Assembly (NCBI GenBank): GCA_030057555.1
Contig: JASGUU010000071.1
Coordinates: 1 to 59,948 of the forward strand
Reading direction: 5' to 3'
Origin: Bacillota bacterium
Lineage (GTDB): Bacteria; Bacillota; Clostridia; Saccharofermentanales; Fastidiosipilaceae
Length of the DNA stretch: 59,948 nucleotides
Notes under the pieces: generated by a model
What the model saw: only the letters and a program-made list of their open reading frames with translations
What the model was told of the DNA's origin: nothing
Database searches by the model: none
Part shown: positions 9,148-18,308 of the stretch, piece by piece
Layout of the letters: the number at the start of each line of letters is the position of its first letter
How positions within the stretch are numbered: the first letter of the stretch is position 1
Translations under genes and position numbers: made by a program

Positions 9148-10221
9148 ATGAATCCCATCCGTACCGCCATCATCGGGCAGGGACGCAGCGGCCGCGACAT
9201 CCATGGACTGGCCCTCCCGCAGCTTGGCGACCTCTACAGGATCACCGATATCGTGGAGGAGCTGCCGGAGCGTCGCGCGCGTGCCGAACGTGAGTTTGGC
9301 TGCCGGGTGCATGCCGACTACCGTGCGCTGCTGGGCCGTGACGACATCGATCTGGTCGTCAATGCCTCCTACAGCTGCCAGCATGTGCCGCTGACACTCG
9401 AGCTTCTCGAAGACGGTCAGAATGTGCTCTGCGAGAAGCCGCTGGCGCGGACTGCGGCCGATGTCGACCGCCTGATCGCCGCGGCGGAGAAGAGCGGTGC
9501 GAAGTTTGCCATTTTCCAGCAGTCGCGTTTCTCGCCCGCCTATCAGCAGGTCCGCCGCGTCCTCGAGTCCGGTATCCTCGGCCGCCCGGTCCAGATTACG
9601 ATTGCCTACAGCGGCTTCGCCCGGCGCTGGGACTGGCAGACGCTGCAGTCCATGCACGGCGGCAATCTCCTGAATACGGGGCCGCACCCGGTGGACCAGG
9701 CGCTGACCTTCTTCGCCCCCGATGTCATGCCCGAGGTGCGCTGCCGCATGGATCGCGCGAACACCTTCGGCGATGCCGAGGATTTCGTCAAGCTCAGCCT
9801 CAGCGCCCCCGACGCCCCGCTGGTCGAGGTCGAGATCTCGTCCTGCAGTGCCTTCCCGGTGCCGACCTATCGCATCCAGGCGACGCGCGGCGGTCTCGAG
9901 GGCAGTCTGACCGAGCTCAAATGGCGCTGGTTCGACGAATGCGAGGCGCCCCGCCAGACGCTGCAGCGTGCACCCCTGTCCGGTGAGGACGGCACACCCC
10001 GCTACTGTGGCGAGGAACTGCCCTGGCAGAGCGGGAGCTGGACCGTGCCCGAGGAACAGTCCGATCTTTTCCTGACCATGAGCTTTGCCTTTTACCGCAT
10101 GCTCCATGCCCATTTGACAGCCGATGCCCCGCTCGCGGTAACGCCGCAGCAGGTACGCCGCCAGATCGCCGTGATGGAGATCTGTCATATGCAAAACCCG
10201 CTCAGCCGTCTGGACGACTGA
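9148..10221 (+). CDS. Gfo/Idh/MocA family oxidoreductase
   Basis: A 357-residue NAD(P)-dependent oxidoreductase, probably acting on a sugar or cyclitol. The N-terminal Rossmann segment is IIGQGRSGRDIHG (8-20), slightly unlike the usual GxGxxG. The family motif CEKPLA gives Glu96-Lys97-Pro98. The likely catalytic His180 and Asp183 are in GPHPVDQAL. The ATG is preceded by GGAGG at 9130-9135. The C-terminal half is the alpha/beta substrate and oligomerisation domain. Its tandem paralogue at 3768 is decayed, so this is the surviving copy. It lies 62 nt upstream of lipoprotein 2 and may be co-transcribed with it, though a link between a sugar dehydrogenase and a lipoprotein is only contextual. The substrate is not determinable. 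Confidence 0.9.
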   Translation: MNPIRTAIIGQGRSGRDIHGLALPQLGDLYRITDIVEELPERRARAEREFGCRVHADYRALLGRDDIDLVVNASYSCQHVPLTLELLEDGQNVLCEKPLARTAADVDRLIAAAEKSGAKFAIFQQSRFSPAYQQVRRVLESGILGRPVQITIAYSGFARRWDWQTLQSMHGGNLLNTGPHPVDQALTFFAPDVMPEVRCRMDRANTFGDAEDFVKLSLSAPDAPLVEVEISSCSAFPVPTYRIQATRGGLEGSLTELKWRWFDECEAPRQTLQRAPLSGEDGTPRYCGEELPWQSGSWTVPEEQSDLFLTMSFAFYRMLHAHLTADAPLAVTPQQVRRQIAVMEICHMQNPLSRLDD

Positions 10222-10283
10222 GTTTTGTCACCAGCCTGCCCGTCCGGTATCAAAGCCCGGTCAAAACCCGAGAGGAGGACAAT

Positions 10284-13200
10284 GTGAAACGAATGACACG
10301 ATGGACCGCTCTACTGCTGAGCGCGCTGCTTATCGTCGGGGGTCTGGCGTCCTGTCAGGGGCCCGCTCAGGCGACCACAGCGGCGCCAACAGCTACGCGG
10401 GCGCCGTTCCGGCCGACCACCAAGGCCACAGCTGCGGAGACGACGCTCTCGCCCACGACGAGGCAGACGGAGACGAGCTACAGCGAGGAGCCAACAACAA
10501 CGGCGGAAGCAAGCGCAACGGAAGAGCCGACGACGACGCCGGAAGCAACGACGACGGAAGCAACGACGACGGAAGCAACGACGACGCCGGAAGCAACGAC
10601 GACGCCGGAAGCAACAACGACGCCGGAAGCAACAACGACGCCGGAAGCGACGACTGTCGCGCCGACGATGACCGTGGTCCCGCCGGCTCCGGACGCACCG
10701 GTAGTAGAGACGGTTGCCGGGCTGCCTTTGAACGAAGCATTCGAATTTGAAGACAGCACCATCATCTTCCGGGATGTCAGTCAGATTGAGACCTGGGACG
10801 AGGAAACTGCCATCAAGCTCATCGTGGAATGGAGTTATGACGGCGAGAAGCCGAGATCGTTCTCGGACGAGTTCTACGTTGATGCCCTGCAGGACGAAGA
10901 GAGGCTCGAGAAGCAGCCCTGGAGCTCCGCACTCGGTGACGATATGATGCACAGCCTGATGCTGCCCGGCTATACGATGCTCAACATGGAGCTGGCGGTG
11001 CGTGTTCCGAATCCTGAGGAGCCCTTTACGCTGACATTCGAGTACCATACCTTGAATGAGGATCTGCTGAGCTTCGAGCTGCTGACGTCCGAGGCGCGGG
11101 TGACCGAGGAGCCAGTCAAGCTGGAGATGCGCCAGGACCGGCCCTGCGATCCACAGCCGCGTGACCTCAAGATGAATGAGCCGCTCCTGCTCGTGCGCGA
11201 TGATATTTCCTGGGGCGAAGGCGGCGAAGCCATCTGGCGTTCCTATGATGTTGTCGAGGAAGACGAGGACATGCTTCTCGTCATGACGCTTGACTGGACG
11301 AACCACTCGGATGAGGCGGATTCCTTCTGGTCTGTCTTCCAGCTGCGCGCCTACCAGCAGGGCCTTGAGCTGAAAGAATCCTATTTCGCCGATGCCATCG
11401 ACTACAACAAGGTGGATGAAAAGATTGAGCCGGACGAGAGTCTGGAAGGTGTCCAGGAGGCGATCATTCTCCGGGATCGCAGTGATCTGCTGATCGAGCT
11501 GGGCAACTGGTGGGGCTACAATTCCCACTATGCCGTGCTGCAGGTCGGTGAGCTCGAGGGGCTGCCGGAGGCGTTTGCCCCGATCGATTCCGATGCCGAG
11601 CCTTTCCCGACACTGCCAACCGACAATCTGGTGCCCATCTCGGGCGACGGGACGGAATCTACCGAGCCGACCGTGCCCACGGAAACGGAACCCACTGAGC
11701 CGACCGAGACGGCCGAGGCGACGGAGCCGGTGGAGACGACGGAGCCCACTGATACAGAGCCCACTGTAAGCGAGCCTCTTCCTTCGGAGGGAACGGTGCT
11801 TGGCGGTCTGCCGCTGGGCGCGGTTATGAAGCTTGGTGAGAATGAGATCGCGTTCATCGATCTCCGCCGTGTCGTAACACGGGTTGGTGATCCGGCGCTG
11901 CGTATCGATCTGGGCTGGAACAACTGTACGGCAAGAGACATCGTCAATGCCGAGACCATGTTCCTGGTGACGGCCACGCAGAACGGACAGGAGCTGGACG
12001 ATATTCCGTGGAGTGATGCCATCAGCCACGAACCCTCAACTGTGGCCCTCCTGCCTCAGGCGATGATAGTCGGTCTGCAGTATGGCTTTGTGCTGCTGGA
12101 TGAGACGAGCCCGGTGGAGTTGACGTTCGCCCTGCGCAGCGGTGATACACCGGAGAGCCTCAAGTTCACGCTGCAGCCGTCGGAGGTCGAGGAGACGAGT
12201 GAGCCGCGGCTGTGGTTCACCCTGTTTGAAGATGAAGACAACTTCTTCTCGGATGCGGAAGCCTTTGCCATTGGCACGACACTCGACGTGGCGCCGCTGG
12301 CCTTTACGCTGCGTGAAGCCGGTATCCAGACGAGCGACGAGGAAGGTGGGAAGCCGGTCGTGGTACTGCGCTTCGACATCACGAACAACGGTGAAACGGC
12401 CACCTCGGCCTGGCTGGCGCTAGATCTCCTGCTGATGCAGGACGGCGGCAGTCTGCCGCTCGTCGAGATTGGCAGCAGCGACGATCTGAAGCTGCGGCGC
12501 CTCATTGATCCCGGCGAGACACTGGAGGGTGTGGAGATCGGCTTCCAGCTGCGTTCGGAGGCGAACCCGATTTTCGTCGTGGACAACGACTCGCTCGACT
12601 TCCCGCTGCACACGGTGCTGACGCTGACGGATCTGGCGGAAATCACGATTGAGGAAACGGACCGGGCGCCCGTTGAAGTGGCCGGCCTGCTGCTCAACGA
12701 TCCGGCACGTATCGGCGGCCAGATGCTGACCTTCCGTTCCATCACCCGGGTGCCAAACTATGACGGCACGACTTCGCTGAAGCTGGTCATGGACTGGACG
12801 AGTGGCAACCGTGATATCCGGACGGCGGATGAGACCTTTGACATCAGCGCTACACAGAACGGTGAAGAGCTCGACGCCATACCGTGGAGCGACTACATCA
12901 ATCATGAACCTTCGATTCGCGCCCTGATGCCCGGCACCAACCTCTGCGGTCTGCAGTACGCCTTCGTGCTGCTGGACGAGAGCACTCCGGTGGAGTTCAG
13001 CATCGGCACCTCGATTTCCGAGCAGCCGCTGGAGATCACACTGCTGCCGGCCGAGGCGGAAGTGCTGCCGTCGGTGGACACATTCTGGACCGATGAGGTG
13101 GAGCCCTATTTCACCGATGGGCCGGCGCTGGTTCTGGGTGAACCCTATATCATCGGCGGTGAGGAAATCACCGTACAGTCCGTCTACCTGCTGGATCTGC

Positions 13201-14417
13201 CGGAGTGGGATGAGGACTATGACACGGATACCATCTTCGTGGCGACTTTCGACTGGACCAACATGGGGAGCGAGACAGCGAGCTTCAGGGACATCTTCTA
13301 TGTGCAGGCGATGCAGAGCGGGCTCGGTACGAGGTTTGCCATCAGCAGCGAGTGGGTGCAGGACAATCAGTTTGAGACGCCGGTCGCGCCGGGCGAAACC
13401 CTGACCGGGATCAAGATGCCCTATATCCTGCGTGACAACAGTCCGGTGATGCTGACCGCGGAGACCTATACCGACTGGCAGACCGAGTACATGCTGCTTG
13501 ACCCGCTCTCGCTCGAGCACGACAGTGCACTGCTGGAGCCCGTGGAAGTGGCCGGCCTGATGCTGAATCAAAACTACGAGCTGGGCGAGACGGAGCTGGT
13601 CTTCCGCCGCATCGAGCGGGTGGAGACGTACGACGAGGGTGTCGAGGCGCTGCGCATCGTCCTCGACTGGACGAACCTGTCGGAAGCCGCACGCTGGACG
13701 GACTTCATGTACTCATTCGATGTGACACAGAACGGTGAAGAACTCGACGCCGTTCCCTTTGGAGATGCAATCGATCACAGCGCGTCTATCCGTTCGGTGC
13801 TGCCGGGCGCGTCCCTGCGCGGTGTGCAGTATGCCTTTGCGTTGATCGATCCGGAGACGCCGGTGGAGTTCTCCATGAGTCCGATCTTTGGAGGGGGCGA
13901 GGAGCTGTCGTTTGTTCTGCAGCCCGCCGAAGCCATGCTGACGGATGAGGAGGTCCCCTGGTTTGGCCGCGCGCCCCGCGACTGGGAGTCGCCGCAGACA
14001 CTGCCGAAGAACGAAGCGGTGAAGTTCGGCGACTATGACTTTACCTGGACCACGATCAACTACTTCGTTGAGGGTGCGGAAGAGGAAGAAGGCGAGGAGG
14101 CCATTCTGGTACGCATGGGCTTCAGCTGGACCAACGGCAGCAGTGAGGCAGCCAGTCTGTTCTTTTCGCTGGACGTCGATATCTTCCAGCATGGCGTCGA
14201 GCTCGATGTGGCCTATGGCAGCGAAAACGTTGACTGGGACTTGATTGGCGAGAATGTGGAGCCGGGCGGGAGCCAGGATCTCGTGAAGGGCTGGTACCTG
14301 ATAGACAAGAGCCCGATCGTGATTCGCGTGCAGGACTTTGCCGAGAGCAGCGAAGCGCTGTACATGGAGCTCGACCTCAGCGAGATCGAAGACACCACAT
14401 TTCTGGTTCTGCCCTAG
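10284..14417 (+). CDS. Giant multi-module repeat lipoprotein 2 (DUF5067-like)
   Basis: A 1377-residue predicted lipoprotein, tandem duplicate of the one at 4547. It starts at GTG 10284 with GAGGAGG upstream; an out-of-frame ATG directly before it runs into TGA (ATGTGA), so GTG is the real start. The lipobox is LASC (Cys24). A stalk of about 115 residues is rich in TTTPEA and TTTEA units. Eight modules follow in the same A-B order, with a second Thr/Glu/Pro linker (near 455-505, EPTEPTETAEATEP type). Key repeated signatures are FRSITRV, ELDDIPWSD, NHEPS, LQYAFVLLDE and FDWTN. The modules of each position match their counterpart in lipoprotein 1 better than each other, so the eight-module form predates the gene duplication. 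Function unknown; extracellular adhesion or scaffolding is a guess. Confidence 0.85.
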   Translation: MKRMTRWTALLLSALLIVGGLASCQGPAQATTAAPTATRAPFRPTTKATAAETTLSPTTRQTETSYSEEPTTTAEASATEEPTTTPEATTTEATTTEATTTPEATTTPEATTTPEATTTPEATTVAPTMTVVPPAPDAPVVETVAGLPLNEAFEFEDSTIIFRDVSQIETWDEETAIKLIVEWSYDGEKPRSFSDEFYVDALQDEERLEKQPWSSALGDDMMHSLMLPGYTMLNMELAVRVPNPEEPFTLTFEYHTLNEDLLSFELLTSEARVTEEPVKLEMRQDRPCDPQPRDLKMNEPLLLVRDDISWGEGGEAIWRSYDVVEEDEDMLLVMTLDWTNHSDEADSFWSVFQLRAYQQGLELKESYFADAIDYNKVDEKIEPDESLEGVQEAIILRDRSDLLIELGNWWGYNSHYAVLQVGELEGLPEAFAPIDSDAEPFPTLPTDNLVPISGDGTESTEPTVPTETEPTEPTETAEATEPVETTEPTDTEPTVSEPLPSEGTVLGGLPLGAVMKLGENEIAFIDLRRVVTRVGDPALRIDLGWNNCTARDIVNAETMFLVTATQNGQELDDIPWSDAISHEPSTVALLPQAMIVGLQYGFVLLDETSPVELTFALRSGDTPESLKFTLQPSEVEETSEPRLWFTLFEDEDNFFSDAEAFAIGTTLDVAPLAFTLREAGIQTSDEEGGKPVVVLRFDITNNGETATSAWLALDLLLMQDGGSLPLVEIGSSDDLKLRRLIDPGETLEGVEIGFQLRSEANPIFVVDNDSLDFPLHTVLTLTDLAEITIEETDRAPVEVAGLLLNDPARIGGQMLTFRSITRVPNYDGTTSLKLVMDWTSGNRDIRTADETFDISATQNGEELDAIPWSDYINHEPSIRALMPGTNLCGLQYAFVLLDESTPVEFSIGTSISEQPLEITLLPAEAEVLPSVDTFWTDEVEPYFTDGPALVLGEPYIIGGEEITVQSVYLLDLPEWDEDYDTDTIFVATFDWTNMGSETASFRDIFYVQAMQSGLGTRFAISSEWVQDNQFETPVAPGETLTGIKMPYILRDNSPVMLTAETYTDWQTEYMLLDPLSLEHDSALLEPVEVAGLMLNQNYELGETELVFRRIERVETYDEGVEALRIVLDWTNLSEAARWTDFMYSFDVTQNGEELDAVPFGDAIDHSASIRSVLPGASLRGVQYAFALIDPETPVEFSMSPIFGGGEELSFVLQPAEAMLTDEEVPWFGRAPRDWESPQTLPKNEAVKFGDYDFTWTTINYFVEGAEEEEGEEAILVRMGFSWTNGSSEAASLFFSLDVDIFQHGVELDVAYGSENVDWDLIGENVEPGGSQDLVKGWYLIDKSPIVIRVQDFAESSEALYMELDLSEIEDTTFLVLP
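10529..10660 (+). repeat. Coding tandem repeat, TTTPEA/TTTEA stalk
   Basis: In-frame near-identical units encode TTTPEA (18 nt) and TTTEA (15 nt) in the stalk of lipoprotein 2. The mix of 15- and 18-nt units points to past unit gain and loss. The equivalent array in lipoprotein 1 has a different unit (TTTAAP), so the stalk has been rebuilt since duplication while the modules stayed alignable. Confidence 0.8.
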
Positions 14418-14840
14418 ACGGCGCCGGGTGCGGAGCTGAAGCGGCCGTCCCTGAACGGGCGGTCGGCAGAATGAAACAAGTCTGAAAGCGGGGCTGCCGC
14501 CGGAGCATCATGAGAGTGCACCGGCGGCAGCTTCTGTTGTCCGGAAAATGGTGCATGGAGAAGTGACCAAAGCAGGCCGTTTTCGGCTGTCGTGCGCCGG
14601 GCATGGAGGCGGAAAACGGCCGGCCCTGCCTGATGTGCTGGATTGTGGGTTCGCTGTCATATACCTGCAGTTCACCTGTTGAGTCCGGAACGGCATGTAG
14701 GTGGTAGAATATCCCCCAGATCATATGCACGGCTTTCTTCGACATCAGTCGACCCTGTGCCCGCCAAAGCAGCCGGTGCGAAGCTCCCTGACGATTTGTC
14801 CATGGATCGTGCTGCATGGCCGGCGAGCGGAGGATTTTGC
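14418..14840. other. Intergenic region between lipoproteins 2 and 3
   Basis: About 420 bp without a supported gene. It holds the stem-loop at 14493-14531 and a second inverted repeat with arms near 14575-14584 (GGCCGTTTTC) and 14611-14621 (GGAAAACGGCC). An in-frame extension of lipoprotein 3 upstream to 14643 exists but has no signal peptide or ribosome binding site and is rejected. Confidence 0.6.
14493..14531 (+). terminator. Stem-loop after lipoprotein 2
   Basis: A perfect 11-bp inverted repeat (GCTGCCGCCGG and CCGGCGGCAGC) with a 17-nt loop, followed by TTCTGTTGT. The U-tract is weak. A diverged version lies after lipoprotein 1 at about 8613-8652. Its place 75 nt after the stop suggests a transcription terminator. 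Confidence 0.5.
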
Positions 14841-17800
14841 ATGAAACACAAAAAATGGCTGGCGCTGACTGTTGGTCTGGTCATGTTTCTGGGCGTTCTG
14901 GCTTCCTGCCAGCGTTATTCGGGAAGAACCATGCCAACACCGCAGCAGACGACCACCGAGCTGCCGGTGTTGACCACGACGCTGCCACAACTGACGACAC
15001 TGCCGCCCACGACGCTGCAGACGCAGACGAGCTCCAGCGAGGCGCCGATTCCACTACCCACCACTACGGAAGCGCCGGCGACGCCGGAGCCGACCACGAC
15101 ACCGGAGCCGACGACGACACCGGAGCCGACGACGACACCGGAGCCGACTACAACGCCGGAGCCGACTACAACGCCGGAGCCGACGACGACACCGGAGCCG
15201 ACTACCACGCCGGAGCCGACTACAACGCCGGAGCCGACGACGACGCCGGAGCCGACGACGACACCGGAGCCGACCACGACACCAGAGCCGACGACAGAGC
15301 CGGAGCCTACGGAGACGACGGAGCCGGTGCCGGAGACGGTCGCGGGGCTGCCTTTGCATACTCCATTTGTCATGGGCAACAGTACCATCGTCTTCCGCAG
15401 CATTCAGAGGATCCAGACCACCGATGGTGGAGTGGCGGCGAAGCTGACCTTTGACTGGTCGCTCGCAGGAGAGTCGATTCACAGTTTTGGCAGTCTTTTC
15501 AGCCTGACTGCGCAGCAGGGCACTGAAGAGCTCGAGCGCAATCCCGACAGTCCTGCGCTTGACGGCAGGGCGAGCAGTCTCTTCATGCTGCCGGGATATA
15601 CGCTTGAGGGTGTACAGGCTGCATTCCGGATTCCGGAGGCATCCGAGCCTTTCGTGCTGCATCTGGCGCCCTGGTTCATGCCGGGGACAGAACCGCTGGC
15701 CTTTGAAATTCAGACGGCGGAGCTGCAGTCGAACGAGGAGCAGGCGGGCTGGAAAGCAGTCTGGAACGAGCCCTTTGACCCGCATCCACGTGATCTCGTG
15801 CCCGGGCGTCCACTCGCGATGGTGGATTCTCTGCTGACCTGGCAGGGATCGTGGCTTGTGACCGGCGAATCGGGAGTGGTGAGCCTCGTCATGCAGCTGG
15901 ACTGGCAGAATCTGGGAGAGGAAGACAGGACATTCAGGCAGGCCTTTGAGACCATTTTGTTCCAGGGAGGACTCCCGCTCCCCGTCAACTACGATCCGGC
16001 TGTGTCAGTCGTGGACAGCCTCGATGCCGTGGTGGCTCCCGGTGGGACCCAGACGGGTGGCCAGGTTGCCGTTGATCTGCGCAGCCGCGGCGATGTGCTG
16101 GTCTGGCTGCGATCGCCGGGTTATGACGATCAGCACTTTGCCGTGATCCGGCCCGCGGATATCGGTGAGCTGCCGGAGGACTTTGTGCCGGTCGACCCGA
16201 GTGCCGAGCCGGAGCCGACACTGCCGACGGATACATCGGAGCCATCGACGACACCGGAGCCGGAGGAAACACCGACTTCGACACTGCTGCCCGAGCCGGT
16301 GCTGCCCGAACCGGTGCCGCCGGAGACAACGCCGACTTCGACGGCGCCGCCGGAGACAACGCCGAGCGAGACCGAGCCGCCGGAGACGGCACCGCCCGAG
16401 ACAGCACCGCCCGAGACGGCACCGCCCGAGACAGCGCCGATCGAGACCGAGCCGCCGGAGACGACACCGCCCGAGACGACGCCGAGCGAGCCTGAACCCA
16501 CGGAGACAGAGCCTGGAGAAGACAGCCTGATTCTGGATGAGGATCTGGCCAGCGGCGAATCGTATCTGACCTTCCGTTCGGCGAGCCTGGTGCCTGCGGC
16601 TGAGGGCAGGACTGCGCTGAAGCTGGTACTTGACTGGCGGAATGGAAATCCGGATATCCGGACGGCGGCGGAGAGTTTTGCCTTCGAAGGCATGCAGAAT
16701 GGCCTGCTGTTGAACAACGTCCCGGCGAGTGACTATATCAATCATGAGCCGGCGTATTCGGCGCTGCTGCCGGGCATGCTGCTGCGGGGTCTGCAGTATG
16801 GTTTCGTGCTGGAGGATCTGGCTGCGCCGGTGACGGTGACAGTCCGCAATCTGGTGCAGGAGGGCGAGCTTGTCTTCGTGATCGACCCTGCCACGCTCAT
16901 GGAGCGGCTGGAGTCGGATGCGTTCTCGACAGAGCTGGTGGAGGACTTCTTCGCCGGCCAGCCACCCGTGACGCTGGGAGAAAACACGGATATCGGTGGC
17001 CAGGTGCTGACGGTGGAGAGCGTGCTGCTGCTGCAGCTGCCGGACTTCGATGCCGAGCTCGGGACCGACCGGCTGCTGGTGGCGGGTTTTGCGTGGACGA
17101 ACCTCGGCGCCGAGACGGCGACCTTCGGCTCGACCTTTGATATTCAGGCGCTGCAGTACGGGCTCGGCTGCCTCCATGTGCAGACGGAGCATGTGCCGGA
17201 GACGCGGACGGAGATGCAGATCGCGCCCGGAGAGACGATCCGGGGAGTGCTGCTGCCCTTTGTGCTGCGCGATGACAGTACGGTGCGGCTGACGCTCGCG
17301 ACAGCGGCGGACGGGCAGGCAACATATCTGGATGTCCTGCCCGGAGATCTGGAGCTGGTGACGGAGATCGAGCCCGCGCCCATCGAGCTGGCCGGTCTGC
17401 TGCTCAACGAGGCGCTGGGGCTGGGGACGACGACGGTGGAATTCCGCCGGATTGAACGGGTGCCCGACGAAAGCGATGCGCTGACCGTGCTGCGGCTGGT
17501 TCTCGACTTTGGTCATGGCGATGTGCGGCCGCGGACGAGTGCCGAGCTGCTGGATCTCGTGGCGGTGCAGAACGGGGTTGAGCTCGAAGCTGCGGCCGCT
17601 TCAGCCGTGCTCGACCTGAGCGGGCAGTCGCAGTCGGTCCTGCCGGGCGCGACACTGCGTGGTGTCCAGTATGGCTTCGCGCTGCTGGATGCCGTGACGC
17701 CGGTGGAGCTGACGGTGAAACTGCGGGATGCGGGGGCCGAGGCCGGAATGCTGGTCTATACACTGCTGCCGGATCAGGCTCCCGAGAGCCGCACCGTCTA

Positions 17801-18248
17801 TGCAACGAGCGGGATCGCGGGCGGGGAGTGGATCCCGGATCCGCTCGATCTGGCCTACGGGCTGCCGCTTGAGCTGACGCAGGATACCTTTGTGTGGCAG
17901 GCCACGAATTACTGTGTTGGAAGTGATGACGTGAAGACGCTGCGGCTGACCTACGACTGGACCAACAGGGGCGCGGAGGAGACGGGCGCCGCGCTCGCAC
18001 TCAGTCTGCGTGCCTATCAGAACGGGGTCGAGCTGGCGGGCGCGAATGCCCATCCTCTGGTGGATCCGGACGGGCTGCGCATGAAGAGCGCGGCGCCGGG
18101 TGAGACGGTGGCGGGCATCGTGGCCGGCTGGACGCTGGATGATGACAGCGCCGTCCTGATTGCGGTGATGGATATCTGGGAGAGCGAACCCGCGCACTAT
18201 CAGTGGATCGCGGTCACGGAGCTGGAGAATGTGACGCCGGCGCCCTAG
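14841..18248 (+). CDS. Giant multi-module repeat lipoprotein 3 (DUF5067-like)
   Basis: An 1135-residue predicted lipoprotein, a more distant relative of the two upstream. ATG 14841 has GCGGAGG at 14827-14833 and starts a clear signal peptide with lipobox LASC (Cys23). The stalk has about a dozen EPTTTP units. I count six modules instead of eight: one A-B pair, a long Pro/Glu/Thr linker (near 455-555, PPETAPPETAP type), then two further A-B pairs. The pair corresponding to modules 3-4 of its relatives seems to be missing, its place taken by the longer linker. Signatures such as FRSASLV, LQYGFVLED, FAWTNLG and YDWTN are kept. There is no Gfo/Idh gene before it, so it is not part of the same duplicated unit. 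Function unknown. Confidence 0.85.
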   Translation: MKHKKWLALTVGLVMFLGVLASCQRYSGRTMPTPQQTTTELPVLTTTLPQLTTLPPTTLQTQTSSSEAPIPLPTTTEAPATPEPTTTPEPTTTPEPTTTPEPTTTPEPTTTPEPTTTPEPTTTPEPTTTPEPTTTPEPTTTPEPTTTPEPTTEPEPTETTEPVPETVAGLPLHTPFVMGNSTIVFRSIQRIQTTDGGVAAKLTFDWSLAGESIHSFGSLFSLTAQQGTEELERNPDSPALDGRASSLFMLPGYTLEGVQAAFRIPEASEPFVLHLAPWFMPGTEPLAFEIQTAELQSNEEQAGWKAVWNEPFDPHPRDLVPGRPLAMVDSLLTWQGSWLVTGESGVVSLVMQLDWQNLGEEDRTFRQAFETILFQGGLPLPVNYDPAVSVVDSLDAVVAPGGTQTGGQVAVDLRSRGDVLVWLRSPGYDDQHFAVIRPADIGELPEDFVPVDPSAEPEPTLPTDTSEPSTTPEPEETPTSTLLPEPVLPEPVPPETTPTSTAPPETTPSETEPPETAPPETAPPETAPPETAPIETEPPETTPPETTPSEPEPTETEPGEDSLILDEDLASGESYLTFRSASLVPAAEGRTALKLVLDWRNGNPDIRTAAESFAFEGMQNGLLLNNVPASDYINHEPAYSALLPGMLLRGLQYGFVLEDLAAPVTVTVRNLVQEGELVFVIDPATLMERLESDAFSTELVEDFFAGQPPVTLGENTDIGGQVLTVESVLLLQLPDFDAELGTDRLLVAGFAWTNLGAETATFGSTFDIQALQYGLGCLHVQTEHVPETRTEMQIAPGETIRGVLLPFVLRDDSTVRLTLATAADGQATYLDVLPGDLELVTEIEPAPIELAGLLLNEALGLGTTTVEFRRIERVPDESDALTVLRLVLDFGHGDVRPRTSAELLDLVAVQNGVELEAAAASAVLDLSGQSQSVLPGATLRGVQYGFALLDAVTPVELTVKLRDAGAEAGMLVYTLLPDQAPESRTVYATSGIAGGEWIPDPLDLAYGLPLELTQDTFVWQATNYCVGSDDVKTLRLTYDWTNRGAEETGAALALSLRAYQNGVELAGANAHPLVDPDGLRMKSAAPGETVAGIVAGWTLDDDSAVLIAVMDIWESEPAHYQWIAVTELENVTPAP
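15085..15300 (+). repeat. 18-nt coding tandem repeat, EPTTTP stalk
   Basis: About a dozen near-identical in-frame 18-nt units encode EPTTTP. Units differ by synonymous changes (ACGACGACA, ACCACGACA, ACTACAACG), and small blocks of the same variant sit side by side, as expected from repeated unit duplication. Copy number may vary between strains. Confidence 0.85.
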
Positions 18249-18308
18249 AGGCTGTCGTCCGGTTGGCTGGTGGCTGACCGGCCGGCGGAGACGGGAAGCT
18301 GTGCCCGC

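Noticed and set aside
14643-14840. Upstream extension of lipoprotein 3
   Set aside because: It would bury the signal peptide and lipobox 66 residues inside the protein. ATG 14841 has a good ribosome binding site.
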